From: an uncultured Longilinea sp.
GTDB lineage: Bacteria > Chloroflexota > Anaerolineae > Anaerolineales > Anaerolineaceae
Direction: 5' to 3'
Length of the DNA: 17,483 nt
NCBI GenBank assembly: GCA_937863945.1
Contig: CALMIB010000492.1
Span: forward strand, 1 to 17,483
A program made the translations under genes and the position numbers. Shown here piece after piece: positions 1 to 8,093 of the stretch; within the stretch, counting starts at the first letter, position 1, and each line of letters opens with the position of its first letter. The notes beneath the pieces are model-generated. The model was not told the origin of the DNA. It did no database searches and was given only the letters and a program-made list of their open reading frames with translations.

Positions 1-221
1 TTGATATCCAGTTGCCCGAGCGCAGCGGCGTCATGATTGCCAATCAGGCAGACCAGGTTCGGCAAGGTTTGCAGGCGCTGGATGCATTCGTTGGGGTCGG
101 GGCCGTACCCCACCACGTCCCCAAGGCACCAGACCGAATCCACCTTGCCGGCGTCGTTCAGTACCGCTTCGAGGGCGGTAAGGTTGGCATGTATGTCAGA
201 GCAAACCAGGATGCGGGTCAT
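1..221 (-). CDS. Metallophosphoesterase (calcineurin-like, YfcE/MJ0936 type), 3' end off window
   Basis: The visible 73 N-terminal residues begin at an ATG at 221 and run out of the left edge. They carry the first metal-binding signatures of the calcineurin-like phosphoesterase fold: a D-x-H motif (D9, H11 in SDIHAN), a GDVVGYGPDP motif (D35) and a GNHD motif (N62, H63). The GDxxGYGPxPxEC context is typical of the small stand-alone phosphodiesterase group that includes YfcE and MJ0936. These are usually cytoplasmic metal-dependent phosphodiesterases whose natural substrate is often unknown. An AAGG-like ribosome binding site lies about 6 nt upstream. The gene follows coaBC on the same strand after an 88-nt gap with no clear terminator, so it may be the last gene of the metH operon. 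The C-terminal metal ligands lie outside the window, so catalytic completeness cannot be judged. Confidence 0.88.
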   Translation of the reverse strand, partial: MTRILVCSDIHANLTALEAVLNDAGKVDSVWCLGDVVGYGPDPNECIQRLQTLPNLVCLIGNHDAAALGQLDI

Positions 222-309
222 TGTGCCTTGTGTCAATCGATGATGAGCTTGTTTGAATTAGCCGCGGGCGGCGATTTGGCCCGGTTGAAGCCAGGAATTG
301 GGCGCCAGA

Positions 310-1518
310 TCACCCCCAGGCGATGATCTGCTGGAGGATTGCCTCGGCGATTTCGGATTTCTCCTGCACGGGCAGCTTCTGGATGCGGCCATCGGCGAAC
401 AGCAGCACCACGCGGTTGGTATCCACCTCAAAACCCGCGTCCTCCGCCAGGATGTCATTGGCCACAATCATATCGAGGCGTTTGCGTTCGAGTTTTGACT
501 GTGCGTTCTTGAGCAAATCCTGGCTCTCGGCGGCAAAACCGACCATGAACTTCGGAAAGCCGGTCTCCGCTTTGCGCGCGGACACAGCCGCCAGGATGTC
601 GGCGGTCGCTTCCAGCTCAATCCTGGGAATGCCGGTTTCCTTTTTGAGCTTTTGCGCAGCCGGCAGCGGGCGAAAATCAGCCACGGCTGCCGCCATGATC
701 AATGCGTACGCGTCGCCGGTCTCGGCCAGCACGGCTGCCTGCATCTGCGCGGCGGTCTTCACCGCCACCAGGGCCGCCCCCACCGGCGGGGTCAACGCGG
801 TCGGCGCACTGATCAAAACCACCTCCGCGCCGGCGTCCAGCGCGGCCTGCGCCACCGCGTAGCCCTGCTTGCCGGAGGAACGGTTGGTGATCATGCGCAC
901 CGGGTCAATCGGTTCCTGCGTGCCCCCGGCCGTGACAACAATCTTGCGCCCGGCCAGCGGACCGCTGCGCGAAAGCAGGTAACGCGTCTGCCCGAGGATC
1001 CGCGCAGGCTCGACGAATCGGCCCAGGCCCACCAACCCGGAGGCCAGGCGGCCTTCCTCGGGTCCGATGAATACAGCGCCGCGCTGTCGCAGGATTTCAA
1101 CGTTGGCCTGCGTGGCCGGGTGGCTGTACATGCCCACGTCCATAGCCGGCGCCAGCACCAGCGGGCAATGCGAAGCCAGCACGGTCACGCTCAGCAGGTT
1201 GTCGCCCATCCCATGCGCCAGTTTGGCCAGGGTATTGGCCGAGACCGGCGCGATTAACACCAGGTCGGCCGCGTGGCCCAGGCCAATGTGCGTGACGTGC
1301 CCTTCGCCGCCCCACAGATCGGCATCCGTATAGGCTTTGCGGCCGGTGACCGATTGAAACGTGAGCGGGGAGACAAATTTCGCCGCGCTTTCGGTCAGCA
1401 CCACATCGACCAGCGCGCCGGCCTGGGTCAGCCTGGAAGCCAGGTCGGCGGCTTTGTAGGCGGCAATGGATCCGGTGACGCCCAGCAAAATGCGTTTGTT
1501 GGCAAGTGGATTGGTCAT
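310..1518 (-). CDS. coaBC: Bifunctional phosphopantothenoylcysteine decarboxylase / phosphopantothenate-cysteine ligase
   Basis: This 402-residue protein makes 4'-phosphopantetheine from 4'-phosphopantothenate and cysteine, the middle steps of CoA synthesis. The N-terminal flavoprotein (CoaC) domain spans about residues 7-180: GVTGSIAAYK, the catalytic histidine H77 in THIGL, and the PVSANT loop at 91-96. The C-terminal ligase (CoaB) domain spans about 190-400: TAGGTQEPIDPVR at 196-208, the SSGK loop with N212, AAAVADFRP near 276-284 and lysines 290-293. Two CoaC residues differ from the classical motifs: the PxMNxxMW motif reads PAMDVGMY (D127, Y131), and the flap motif ACGxxGxGRM reads ASGLVGLGRF (S160 instead of cysteine). 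Length is normal for CoaBC. The ATG lies 1 nt after the coaX stop, so translation is probably coupled; no strong Shine-Dalgarno sequence is seen. Confidence 0.97.
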   Translation of the reverse strand: MTNPLANKRILLGVTGSIAAYKAADLASRLTQAGALVDVVLTESAAKFVSPLTFQSVTGRKAYTDADLWGGEGHVTHIGLGHAADLVLIAPVSANTLAKLAHGMGDNLLSVTVLASHCPLVLAPAMDVGMYSHPATQANVEILRQRGAVFIGPEEGRLASGLVGLGRFVEPARILGQTRYLLSRSGPLAGRKIVVTAGGTQEPIDPVRMITNRSSGKQGYAVAQAALDAGAEVVLISAPTALTPPVGAALVAVKTAAQMQAAVLAETGDAYALIMAAAVADFRPLPAAQKLKKETGIPRIELEATADILAAVSARKAETGFPKFMVGFAAESQDLLKNAQSKLERKRLDMIVANDILAEDAGFEVDTNRVVLLFADGRIQKLPVQEKSEIAEAILQQIIAWG

Positions 1519-1519
1519 A

Positions 1520-2284
1520 TCAATGATTCAGATCCCAGAGAATGCGCATACCGTAAAGCGTCAGCCAGGGCGCGACGGTTGTGAACACATCGGTTTCGTC
1601 CGCGACGATCTCGGAGTAACCACCGGTGGCGATCACCTTCATGTCATCGCCCAGCACCTTGCGGAAGCGCGCCACCATGCCCTCCACCAGCGACACATAG
1701 CCGAACACCAGCCCGGATTGAATGGCGTGCACCGTGTTGCGCCCGATCACCGCCGGCGGGGCAGCCAGCTCGACGCGCGGCAGCTTGGCGGTTCGCGAAA
1801 ACAGCGCCTCGGCGGAAATGTTGATGCCGGGCGTGATCGCGCCGCCCAGGTATTCGCCTTCTTTGGTGATGGCGTTGAAGGTGGTGGCCGTGCCAAAATC
1901 GACCACGCAGGCCGGCCCGCCGTACAGGTGCATCACCGCCGCTGCATCGCAAAGCCGATCCGAACCCACCGCCCGCGGTTCGTCGTACTGGATGTTGATG
2001 CCAGTTTTGATCGAGTGATCCACCACGAAGCAATCCTGGTTCAGGTATTGTTTGCTGGCGGTGATGATGCGGCCGGTGATCGGCGGCACAACCGATGAGA
2101 GGCAAACCCCATCCAGTTGCGCGATGGAACAGCCGCCGTTTTGCAGCAGCCCCAAAATTTGCAGGCCGTATTCATCCGGAAGCCGTTCGTAATCGGTGGC
2201 CAGGCGCCAGCGGGCGCCCAGTTTTTGGCCTTCAAACAGGCCCAGCGTCAATGTCGTGTTGCCTATGTCAATCGTCAACAACAT
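1520..2284 (-). CDS. coaX: Type III pantothenate kinase
   Basis: This 254-residue protein is a CoaX-type kinase, which phosphorylates pantothenate with ATP in the first committed step of CoA synthesis. It belongs to the ASKHA fold and is unrelated to CoaA. Signatures are the phosphate-binding DIGNTT loop at residues 6-11, GSDR at 107-110 with catalytic D109, and DFGTATT at 129-135 followed by GGAITPG at 147-153. Length matches the family (about 250-260). The ATG is preceded by GGGAG about 7 nt upstream. The gene starts 40 nt after the upstream methyltransferase/reductase gene and ends 1 nt before coaBC. Together coaX and coaBC take pantothenate to 4'-phosphopantetheine. Type III enzymes are known to need a monovalent cation and to resist CoA feedback, so control may act through transcription. 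Confidence 0.96.
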   Translation of the reverse strand: MLLTIDIGNTTLTLGLFEGQKLGARWRLATDYERLPDEYGLQILGLLQNGGCSIAQLDGVCLSSVVPPITGRIITASKQYLNQDCFVVDHSIKTGINIQYDEPRAVGSDRLCDAAAVMHLYGGPACVVDFGTATTFNAITKEGEYLGGAITPGINISAEALFSRTAKLPRVELAAPPAVIGRNTVHAIQSGLVFGYVSLVEGMVARFRKVLGDDMKVIATGGYSEIVADETDVFTTVAPWLTLYGMRILWDLNH

Positions 2285-2324
2285 CGGGCAGCTCCCATCG
2301 AAATTTGCTGCGCCCCGGCCAACC

Positions 2325-4199
2325 TTATTCCGCTTCCCGCTTGATCATTTCGATGATTTCAGCGGCGTAATCAAAGCGGTTGAAGGCGGGCATCAGGTAA
2401 ATCCCGTTGAATTCGGCGCGCAGCGCCTGCGCTAATTCTAACGCAATTTTGATTCCTTCGCGCGCTCCGGCCTCGCCGGCCTGCTCCATGCGCCGCTGAA
2501 TCTCATCCGGAATGAAGATTCCGGGCACTTCCTGGTGCAAAAATGCAGCATGGCGGCTGCTGGCCAGCGGCAAAATGCCGGCCAGCACCGGGCGCATGCC
2601 CTCACCCAATTCCGCGCGGATTCGGTGGAGAAAGGCGTTTGCTGAGGCGGGGTTGTAGGTCGGCTGCGTGAGCACAAAATCGGCGCCGGCGCGCAGTTTG
2701 CGGCGCAGGTTCTTGATTTCGGCTTCCGGATCGTCCGGGTTCAGGTTCAGCGCGCAGCCCACGTAAAACGATGTTGGCTGGCCGATATCCACCCCGGCAT
2801 GGTCAACGCCGGCATTGAAACCCTGTTTGATCAGCTTGATGAGGCCCGAAGGCACCAGGTCAAAGTTATCTGCCGCGTCAGGATAATCGCCAATGGCGGT
2901 CGGATCGCCCATCACCACAAATACGTTGCGCACGTCCAAGGCGTGCGAGGCCAGCAGATCGCCCTGCACGCGCAGCAGGTTGCGTCCGCGGGTGGGAAAG
3001 TGCAGCACCGTTTCCACGCCAATGCGGCGCTGCAACAGGCTGCACACCGCCCAGGGGCTCATGCGCATGCGCGCCATCGGGCTGTCGGCCACGTTGATCA
3101 CATCCGCGCCGGCCTCGGCAAGCAGGCTGGCGCCTGCCAGCAGTTTGTGGGTGGAATACCCGCGCGGCGGATCCATTTCCACGGCCACCACAAAACGTCC
3201 CTCGGCCAGTTTCTGGCCCAGCCCGGTGGTTTGCTGGACTGCCTGTTGCGGCTCATCCGGTTCCAGCATTTCAGCGGCTTCGCGCTCGCTGTTAGCGCGT
3301 TCAACAGCGCTTTCCAGCGCGCGCGTCATGGCGGCAATATGCTCGGGCGTGGTGCCGCAGCAGCCGCCCAACACATCTGCGCCGGAATTCCACAGCGAGA
3401 GCGCGTATTCGCCAAAGTACTCCGGCTCGGCCGGGTACATGATTCGCCCGCCCACCTGCTGCGGCCAGCCGGCGTTTGGCATCACCGAGAACTTGCCGTC
3501 CGGGACGGCCTCGCGCATGGCTTTAAGGATGCGCAGTAGCTGATTCGGCCCGCCCGAACAATTGACCCCCAGCACGTCCGCGCCGTAGCCGTGCATGGCG
3601 CGCGCCACCTTGACCGGGTCGTCGCCCAGCAGCGTGCGGTCGTCGCGCGTGAAGGTCATCGATGCGATGATCGGCAGGTAAGGGGCCACCTGCCGCGCGG
3701 CGGCAATTGCCTCGCGCAGCTCGTACAGGTCGGTCATGGTTTCAATGATCAGCAGATCGACGCCCGCGTTGGCCAGCGCCGTGATCTGCTCGGCAAAAGC
3801 CTGGCGGGCCTGTTCAGGTTGCACCCGGCCGAACGGCGCCAGGCGCACGCCCAGCGGACCAATATCGCCGGCAATCAGCACCTGTTTAAACGACGCCCAC
3901 ACCACGCGCCGGGCCAATTCCACCCCGGCGGTATTGATTTCCACCAGGCGGTCCTCCAGGCCGTGCTGTTCCAGCTTGTAGCGGTTGCCGCCAAAGGTGT
4001 TGGTCTGGATGATGTTCGCGCCGGCTTCAATATACGCGCGGTGGATGTCGCCAACCACCGCCGGGTTGGTCAGGTTAAGCTCGTCGAAACACACGTCAAA
4101 GCCGATGCCGCGTTTATGCAACATAGTGCCCATTGCGCCGTCCGAAAGGATCGGTTTGCCGCTGTCCAGCAACTTCAAGAAGGGATTATCCAGTACCAT
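2325..4199 (-). CDS. yitJ: Bifunctional homocysteine S-methyltransferase / 5,10-methylenetetrahydrofolate reductase
   Basis: This 624-residue fusion has the architecture of Bacillus subtilis YitJ. Residues about 5-300 form a homocysteine methyltransferase domain with DGAMGT at 20-25 and the zinc ligands C214 (NCSGG) and C280/C281 (GGCCGTTPEH). Residues about 330-620 form a MetF-like flavin TIM barrel: the VEMDPP motif (E341), VMGDPT (D432) and LTQPTY (Q512) fit the catalytic glutamate, the folate-binding aspartate and the substrate glutamine of MTHFR. The reductase half would supply 5-methyl-THF to MetH, encoded 24 nt upstream. The methyl donor used by the N-terminal half is not certain from sequence. 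The ATG at 4199 follows a good GGAAGGA ribosome binding site. I infer that this gene shares the SAM-riboswitch-controlled transcript with metH. Confidence 0.95.
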   Translation of the reverse strand: MVLDNPFLKLLDSGKPILSDGAMGTMLHKRGIGFDVCFDELNLTNPAVVGDIHRAYIEAGANIIQTNTFGGNRYKLEQHGLEDRLVEINTAGVELARRVVWASFKQVLIAGDIGPLGVRLAPFGRVQPEQARQAFAEQITALANAGVDLLIIETMTDLYELREAIAAARQVAPYLPIIASMTFTRDDRTLLGDDPVKVARAMHGYGADVLGVNCSGGPNQLLRILKAMREAVPDGKFSVMPNAGWPQQVGGRIMYPAEPEYFGEYALSLWNSGADVLGGCCGTTPEHIAAMTRALESAVERANSEREAAEMLEPDEPQQAVQQTTGLGQKLAEGRFVVAVEMDPPRGYSTHKLLAGASLLAEAGADVINVADSPMARMRMSPWAVCSLLQRRIGVETVLHFPTRGRNLLRVQGDLLASHALDVRNVFVVMGDPTAIGDYPDAADNFDLVPSGLIKLIKQGFNAGVDHAGVDIGQPTSFYVGCALNLNPDDPEAEIKNLRRKLRAGADFVLTQPTYNPASANAFLHRIRAELGEGMRPVLAGILPLASSRHAAFLHQEVPGIFIPDEIQRRMEQAGEAGAREGIKIALELAQALRAEFNGIYLMPAFNRFDYAAEIIEMIKREAE

Positions 4200-4223
4200 G
4201 ATTGTCCGTTCCTTCCTATTTCA

Positions 4224-7200
4224 TCAACTTTTCATCAATTGCTCGACGCGCGTTTCGCCGACGGTATAGTATTTGGCCTCCGGGTGGTGCAAGAGGATGG
4301 CCGCCGTGGACTGTTCAGGCACCAACTGGTACGCCGCCGTCAGCGACATACCCAACTCGCTTTCAGCGGGCAGCAGCTCAAACACGCGCGCGTGATCCGC
4401 CAGTTCCGGGATGGCCGGGTAGCCCCACGAATAGCGTTTGCCCTGTTCCGCGCCCAGCCCCAATTCGCGGCGGACGTGAGCATGCAAATAATCGGCCGTG
4501 GCTTCAGCGGTCTGGACGGCCAATCCGTGGCTGAAATACGCTTCCGTGTACTCCCCGCGCTCCTGCAAGCGCTCAAACCGTTCGGTGGCCGCCTGCCCCA
4601 CCGTCACCACCTGCAGCGCCACCACATCCATCACGCCCGAGTCAACCGACGCGAAGTAATCCGCCAGGCACAGGTGTTCACCATCCGCCTGGCGCGGGAA
4701 CGAGAAGCGGGTTTGCTCAACCGGCGCGCCGGCCTGCACCGTGCCGGGTTCGTACACGATCAACTCGTCGCCGTCCGCCTGAACCGGCCAGTAGCCGTAC
4801 ACCGCGCGCGGCTTGAGCCAGCCTTCGGCCAGCGCTTCGCGCTTCATGCGGTCCAGGCGGGCTTCAAACTCCGCCTTTAGCCGGATCCAATCTTCCCCGT
4901 GCGCGTTCTTGGCGCCCCAGGAAAGGCGGAACAACTCGTTGAGCGACAGGTGCTGGAAGACCGCCTCGAGCGGCATGCTGTGCACCACCCGCGGCCCCCA
5001 ACCGGGCGGGCGCGGAATGGTGACGGCCGGCTTCACATCCGAGCGCATGCGCGTGCTGCCCGCGTTGCTAACCACCTGGGCGGCCCGCCCCAGCTCCGCC
5101 TCGGATTCGGTGCGGATTTGCGCCAGAAACCCATTGCGTTTCGCGGCGTCGGTCAGCGTATCCATCGTCGAGAGGCCCTCGAAGGCGTCCTTGCAGTAGA
5201 ACACGCCTGGCTCGTAGAACTCGCCGTTTTCGGTGAGCAGAATGCGCCGCCCGAAGCGCCGGTTGATGGCCGCGCCGCCGATCATCACCGGGAACTTCAA
5301 GCCGCGGCGCTGCAATTCGTTGACGATCAACGGCATTTGCTTGCTGGTGGAAACCAGCAGCGCGCTCAGCCCGATGGCATCCGCGTTCAACTCAACCGCG
5401 CGGGAGATGATCTGTTCCGCGGGCACCTGCTTGCCCAGGTCCACCACCGTGTAGCCATTGTTGGAGAGAATGGTCTTGACCAGGTTCTTGCCGATGTCGT
5501 GCACGTCGCCGTACACCGTCGCCAACACCACCGTGCCCTTGGTGACGCCTTCCTTGCGCTCCAGGTAGGTTTCCAGGTGCGCCACGGCCTTCTTCATCAC
5601 TTCCGCCGACTGGAGCACGAACGGCAGGATCAATTCGCCGGAGCCGAATTTATCGCCCACCTCTTTCATGGCGGGCAACAAAATGCCGTTCAGCACCGCC
5701 ACAGCGCTTTCATGCCGATTACCCGTGTCGCGCTGGAGGATGGCGTCGATGTCGGCTTCGATGTTCTCTTTTTGGCGATGCAGGATGCGCCAGTGCAGGC
5801 GCAGCTCGGGCGTCATGGCCTGCAACGCCGCCTTCTGTTGGTCCACTTTTTGTGCCGGCTCGCTGCCGGACTGCTCGAAGAATTCGATCAGGCGCTGCAA
5901 TGCGTCCGGCCGCCGGTTGAAGATCAAATCCTCAGCCAGCGTGCGCGCGTCTTCGGCAATTTCGCCATACGGCGTGATGTGCGCCGGGTTGACGATGGCC
6001 ATGTCCAGCCCGGCCTGCACCGCATGGTAGAGCATGACGCTGTTCAGCACGGCGCGCGCACCGGCCGACAGGCCGAACGAAACATTGCTCACCCCCAGCG
6101 AGGTGAGCACGCCGGGCAATTCCTTTTTGATCAAGCGGATGCCTTCCAGCGTTTCGACGGCCGACTGGCCGAATTCCGGATCGCCGGTGGCCAGGGTGAA
6201 GGTCAGCGCGTCAAATACCAGGTCGCCCGGCTTAAAGCCGAATTCATTCACGGCGATGTCAAAGATGCGGCGGGCCACTTCCAGCTTGCGCTCGGCGGTT
6301 TTGGCCATGCCCTGCTCGTCGATCGTCAGGGCGATCACGGCAGCGTTGTACTTGCGCGCCAGCCCCAGCACCCGGTCGGCCTTGGCGCGCCCGCCTTCGA
6401 GGTGCATGGAATTGACCAGGCAGCGCCCGGGAGCGGTTTGTAGCGCGGCTTCCAGCACATCGGGTTCGGTCGTATCGATAATCAACGGCAGCTTCACCAG
6501 CGGCGAAAGCTTCTTCACCAGCTTGCGCATCAGGTCAATCTCATCCGGTCGTTCGGTCAGCGCCACGCACAGGTCCAGGCCGTGCGCGCCGCTGTCGATT
6601 TGCTGCTGCGCCACGGTCACCGCGCCGTCCCAATCCTCGGCCAGGATCATTTTCTTGAATTTTGCGCTGCCCTGCGTGTTCAAGCGCTCGCCGATCAGGA
6701 ACGGGCGCGGTTCCTGCTGCATGGGCGCAGCCTGTACCGCCGATGCCAGCATCGGTGCGTCAATTTTCGGCCGCGCCGGCCGGCTTTCGCCGCGCAATTC
6801 TTCCACCAACCGGCGCAGGTGCTCGGGGGTGGTACCGCAGCACCCGCCCACCACGTTGATGTGGTTCTTGCGCACGAACTCGGCCAGGGTCTGCGCGAAG
6901 GGTTCCGGCTCCAGCGGGTACACTGCCTGGCCGTCCACGTTGAGCGGCAACCCGGCGTTGGGAATGCAGGAAACCGGCAGGGAGGTCTGCTCGCCCAGGA
7001 AGCGGATTGGTTCGCGCATGTGCTCCGGTCCGGTCGAGCAGTTCAGGCCGATCACATCAATGGGCAAGCCCTCCAAAATGGCCACCACCGCGCCGATCTC
7101 GGTGCCCAGCAGCATGCGCCCGGTGGTATCCAGCGTCACCTGCGCCTGCACCGGCACCGAAATGCCGGTCTGCTCGTACGCCTGCTGGATTCCCAGGATG

Positions 7201-7745
7201 GCCGCTTTGACCTCGAGAATGTCCTGCGAGGTTTCAATCAGCAGCAAATCCACGCCGCCTTCCAGCAGCCCGACGGCTTGCTCGCGGAAGATGTCGGCCA
7301 GTTCGTCAAAGCTGATATTGGAAAGCTCCGGGTCATCCATCGAAGGCAGCTTGCCCGATGGGCCCATCGAGCCGGCCACGTAGCGCGCCTGCCCGGTCCT
7401 TTGAGTGTATTCATCCGCCAGGCGGCGGGCCAGTCCGGCGGCCACGCGGTTGATCTCCAGGGTCCGTTCCGCCAACCCGTATTCGCCCAGCGTCAGGCGG
7501 TTGGAGCGGAAAGTGCACGTTTCAATGACGTCCACGCCGGCATCCAGGAAGGAGCGGTGAACGGTCTCCACCGCCTGCGGGTAGGTGATCACCAGGTAAT
7601 CGTTGCAGCCGAAGGTGCGCTCGCCGCCAAACTCAGCCGCGGTCAGGTTCTGTCGTTGCAGGCTGGTGCCCATAGCCCCGTCAAAGATCATCACCTTTTC
7701 CTGAAGGGCATCCAGGTAGCGCGGGTTGGTGTAAGTTCGCTTCAT
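4224..7745 (-). CDS. metH: Cobalamin-dependent methionine synthase
   Basis: This 1173-residue protein is a full-length four-module MetH. It transfers methyl from 5-methyl-THF through cob(I)alamin to homocysteine. Module 1 (about 10-315) binds homocysteine and zinc: FDGAMGT at 21-27, C236 and C302/C303 in GGCCGTTPEH. Module 2 (about 345-615) is the pterin-binding barrel (IGERLNTQGS; IIDTTEPDVLEAAL). Module 3 (about 640-870) is the cap plus B12 domain, with DVHDIG at 747-752 giving H749 as the lower cobalt ligand and MIGGAAI at 821-827. Module 4 (about 930-1170) is the reactivation domain that binds SAM (YGYWP at 983-987, RYSWGYPA at 1104-1111). The ATG at 7745 follows GGAGG about 7 nt upstream. 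It is the first gene of the left operon and lies directly behind the SAM-I riboswitch. No MetE is seen in the window. Confidence 0.98.
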   Translation of the reverse strand: MKRTYTNPRYLDALQEKVMIFDGAMGTSLQRQNLTAAEFGGERTFGCNDYLVITYPQAVETVHRSFLDAGVDVIETCTFRSNRLTLGEYGLAERTLEINRVAAGLARRLADEYTQRTGQARYVAGSMGPSGKLPSMDDPELSNISFDELADIFREQAVGLLEGGVDLLLIETSQDILEVKAAILGIQQAYEQTGISVPVQAQVTLDTTGRMLLGTEIGAVVAILEGLPIDVIGLNCSTGPEHMREPIRFLGEQTSLPVSCIPNAGLPLNVDGQAVYPLEPEPFAQTLAEFVRKNHINVVGGCCGTTPEHLRRLVEELRGESRPARPKIDAPMLASAVQAAPMQQEPRPFLIGERLNTQGSAKFKKMILAEDWDGAVTVAQQQIDSGAHGLDLCVALTERPDEIDLMRKLVKKLSPLVKLPLIIDTTEPDVLEAALQTAPGRCLVNSMHLEGGRAKADRVLGLARKYNAAVIALTIDEQGMAKTAERKLEVARRIFDIAVNEFGFKPGDLVFDALTFTLATGDPEFGQSAVETLEGIRLIKKELPGVLTSLGVSNVSFGLSAGARAVLNSVMLYHAVQAGLDMAIVNPAHITPYGEIAEDARTLAEDLIFNRRPDALQRLIEFFEQSGSEPAQKVDQQKAALQAMTPELRLHWRILHRQKENIEADIDAILQRDTGNRHESAVAVLNGILLPAMKEVGDKFGSGELILPFVLQSAEVMKKAVAHLETYLERKEGVTKGTVVLATVYGDVHDIGKNLVKTILSNNGYTVVDLGKQVPAEQIISRAVELNADAIGLSALLVSTSKQMPLIVNELQRRGLKFPVMIGGAAINRRFGRRILLTENGEFYEPGVFYCKDAFEGLSTMDTLTDAAKRNGFLAQIRTESEAELGRAAQVVSNAGSTRMRSDVKPAVTIPRPPGWGPRVVHSMPLEAVFQHLSLNELFRLSWGAKNAHGEDWIRLKAEFEARLDRMKREALAEGWLKPRAVYGYWPVQADGDELIVYEPGTVQAGAPVEQTRFSFPRQADGEHLCLADYFASVDSGVMDVVALQVVTVGQAATERFERLQERGEYTEAYFSHGLAVQTAEATADYLHAHVRRELGLGAEQGKRYSWGYPAIPELADHARVFELLPAESELGMSLTAAYQLVPEQSTAAILLHHPEAKYYTVGETRVEQLMKS

Positions 7746-7762
7746 CGTTTACCTCCACAGTT

Positions 7763-7793
7763 AAGAAAATGCCTCTCTGGAATGGAGAGGCAT
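7763..7793 (-). terminator. Intrinsic terminator of the SAM riboswitch (expression platform)
   Basis: On the minus strand a 9-bp perfect stem (ATGCCTCTC / GAGAGGCAT, 7785-7793 with 7769-7777) with a 7-nt loop is followed directly by a U-rich tract (UUUCUU, 7768-7763). It lies 19 nt after the 3' strand of the aptamer P1 helix and just before the metH ribosome binding site. This is the position expected for SAM-induced transcription termination. I did not find an unambiguous antiterminator by eye; it would have to use the P1 3' strand. Confidence 0.85.
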
Positions 7794-7812
7794 GCATGAA
7801 TTCAGGCCAATC

Positions 7813-7926
7813 CTCATCTTCCAGAACGCCCGCGGTGAACGGGTTCTGCCGGAATTGGCACCTGCGTTATTGGGTTCGCGGTTGCCGAGGTTTCACAGGG
7901 CCGGTCCCTCCACCTCTCTCGATGAG
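7813..7926 (-). ncRNA. SAM-I (S-box) riboswitch aptamer upstream of metH
   Basis: The minus-strand leader contains the conserved S-box core. The P1 strands CTCATC (7926-7921) and GATGAG (7818-7813) are complementary. The 5' side continues AGAGGTGGAGGGACCGG and then CCCTGTGAAACCTCGGCAACC, the kink-turn and SAM-binding core. GGTGCCAATTCC and a long P4 hairpin follow, with CAGAAC pairing with GTTCTG. The 114-nt length is normal. SAM binding stabilises P1 and favours the downstream terminator hairpin, lowering transcription of metH and the methyltransferase/reductase gene behind it. Assignment rests on sequence recognition; no covariance model was run. Confidence 0.93.
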
Positions 7927-7927
7927 C

Positions 7928-7945
7928 GGCAGGGAAGTCCCTGCC
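7928..7945 (-). repeat. Perfect inverted repeat just 5' of the SAM aptamer
   Basis: GGCAGGGA and TCCCTGCC form an 8-bp perfect inverted repeat separated by 2 nt. It lies 1 nt outside the P1 helix, about 15 nt after the predicted transcription start. In the metH leader RNA it could form a 5'-terminal hairpin stacked against the riboswitch. As DNA it could be an operator for a dimeric regulator. It is not part of the usual S-box consensus. There is no U-tract suggesting a terminator on the minus strand. Confidence 0.5.
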
Positions 7946-7966
7946 TGTTTCATTTGATTGGACAAA

Positions 7967-7994
7967 ATTCTACCACAGATGGCAATGATTTCAA
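7967..7994 (-). promoter_or_regulatory. Predicted sigma-70-type promoter for the metH operon
   Basis: On the minus strand TTGAAA (7994-7989) and TAGAAT (7972-7967) are each one base away from the -35 and -10 consensus, with a 16-nt spacer. Transcription would start near 7958-7961, leaving a leader of about 215 nt that contains the whole riboswitch and terminator. This is a by-eye prediction. Confidence 0.6.
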
Positions 7995-8069
7995 GACGTC
8001 AAGGCCCAAGTCCGCGCCTGGCAGAGAGATTGCAACCGTGATCTCGGCCCTCGTTTGCAGTGAATACGA

Positions 8070-8075
8070 TATAAT
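8070..8075 (+). promoter_or_regulatory. -10-like TATAAT upstream of the membrane-protein gene
   Basis: A perfect TATAAT hexamer sits 18 nt before the GTG start at 8094, but no convincing -35 hexamer is found 16-18 nt upstream. If used, it would give a very short leader of about 12 nt. It lies in the divergent intergenic region 7746-8093; apart from this hexamer and the metH leader and promoter, I see nothing in that region (about 7995-8069). Confidence 0.3.
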
Positions 8076-8093
8076 TTCAGCAGGAAAACCTCC

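Noticed and set aside
3591..7799. Very long plus-strand open frames opposite metH and the methyltransferase/reductase gene (up to 514 codons)
   Set aside because: They are antisense shadows in high-GC coding DNA: compositions rich in His, Arg, Gln and Ala, no recognisable domain, and full overlap with strongly supported conserved genes.
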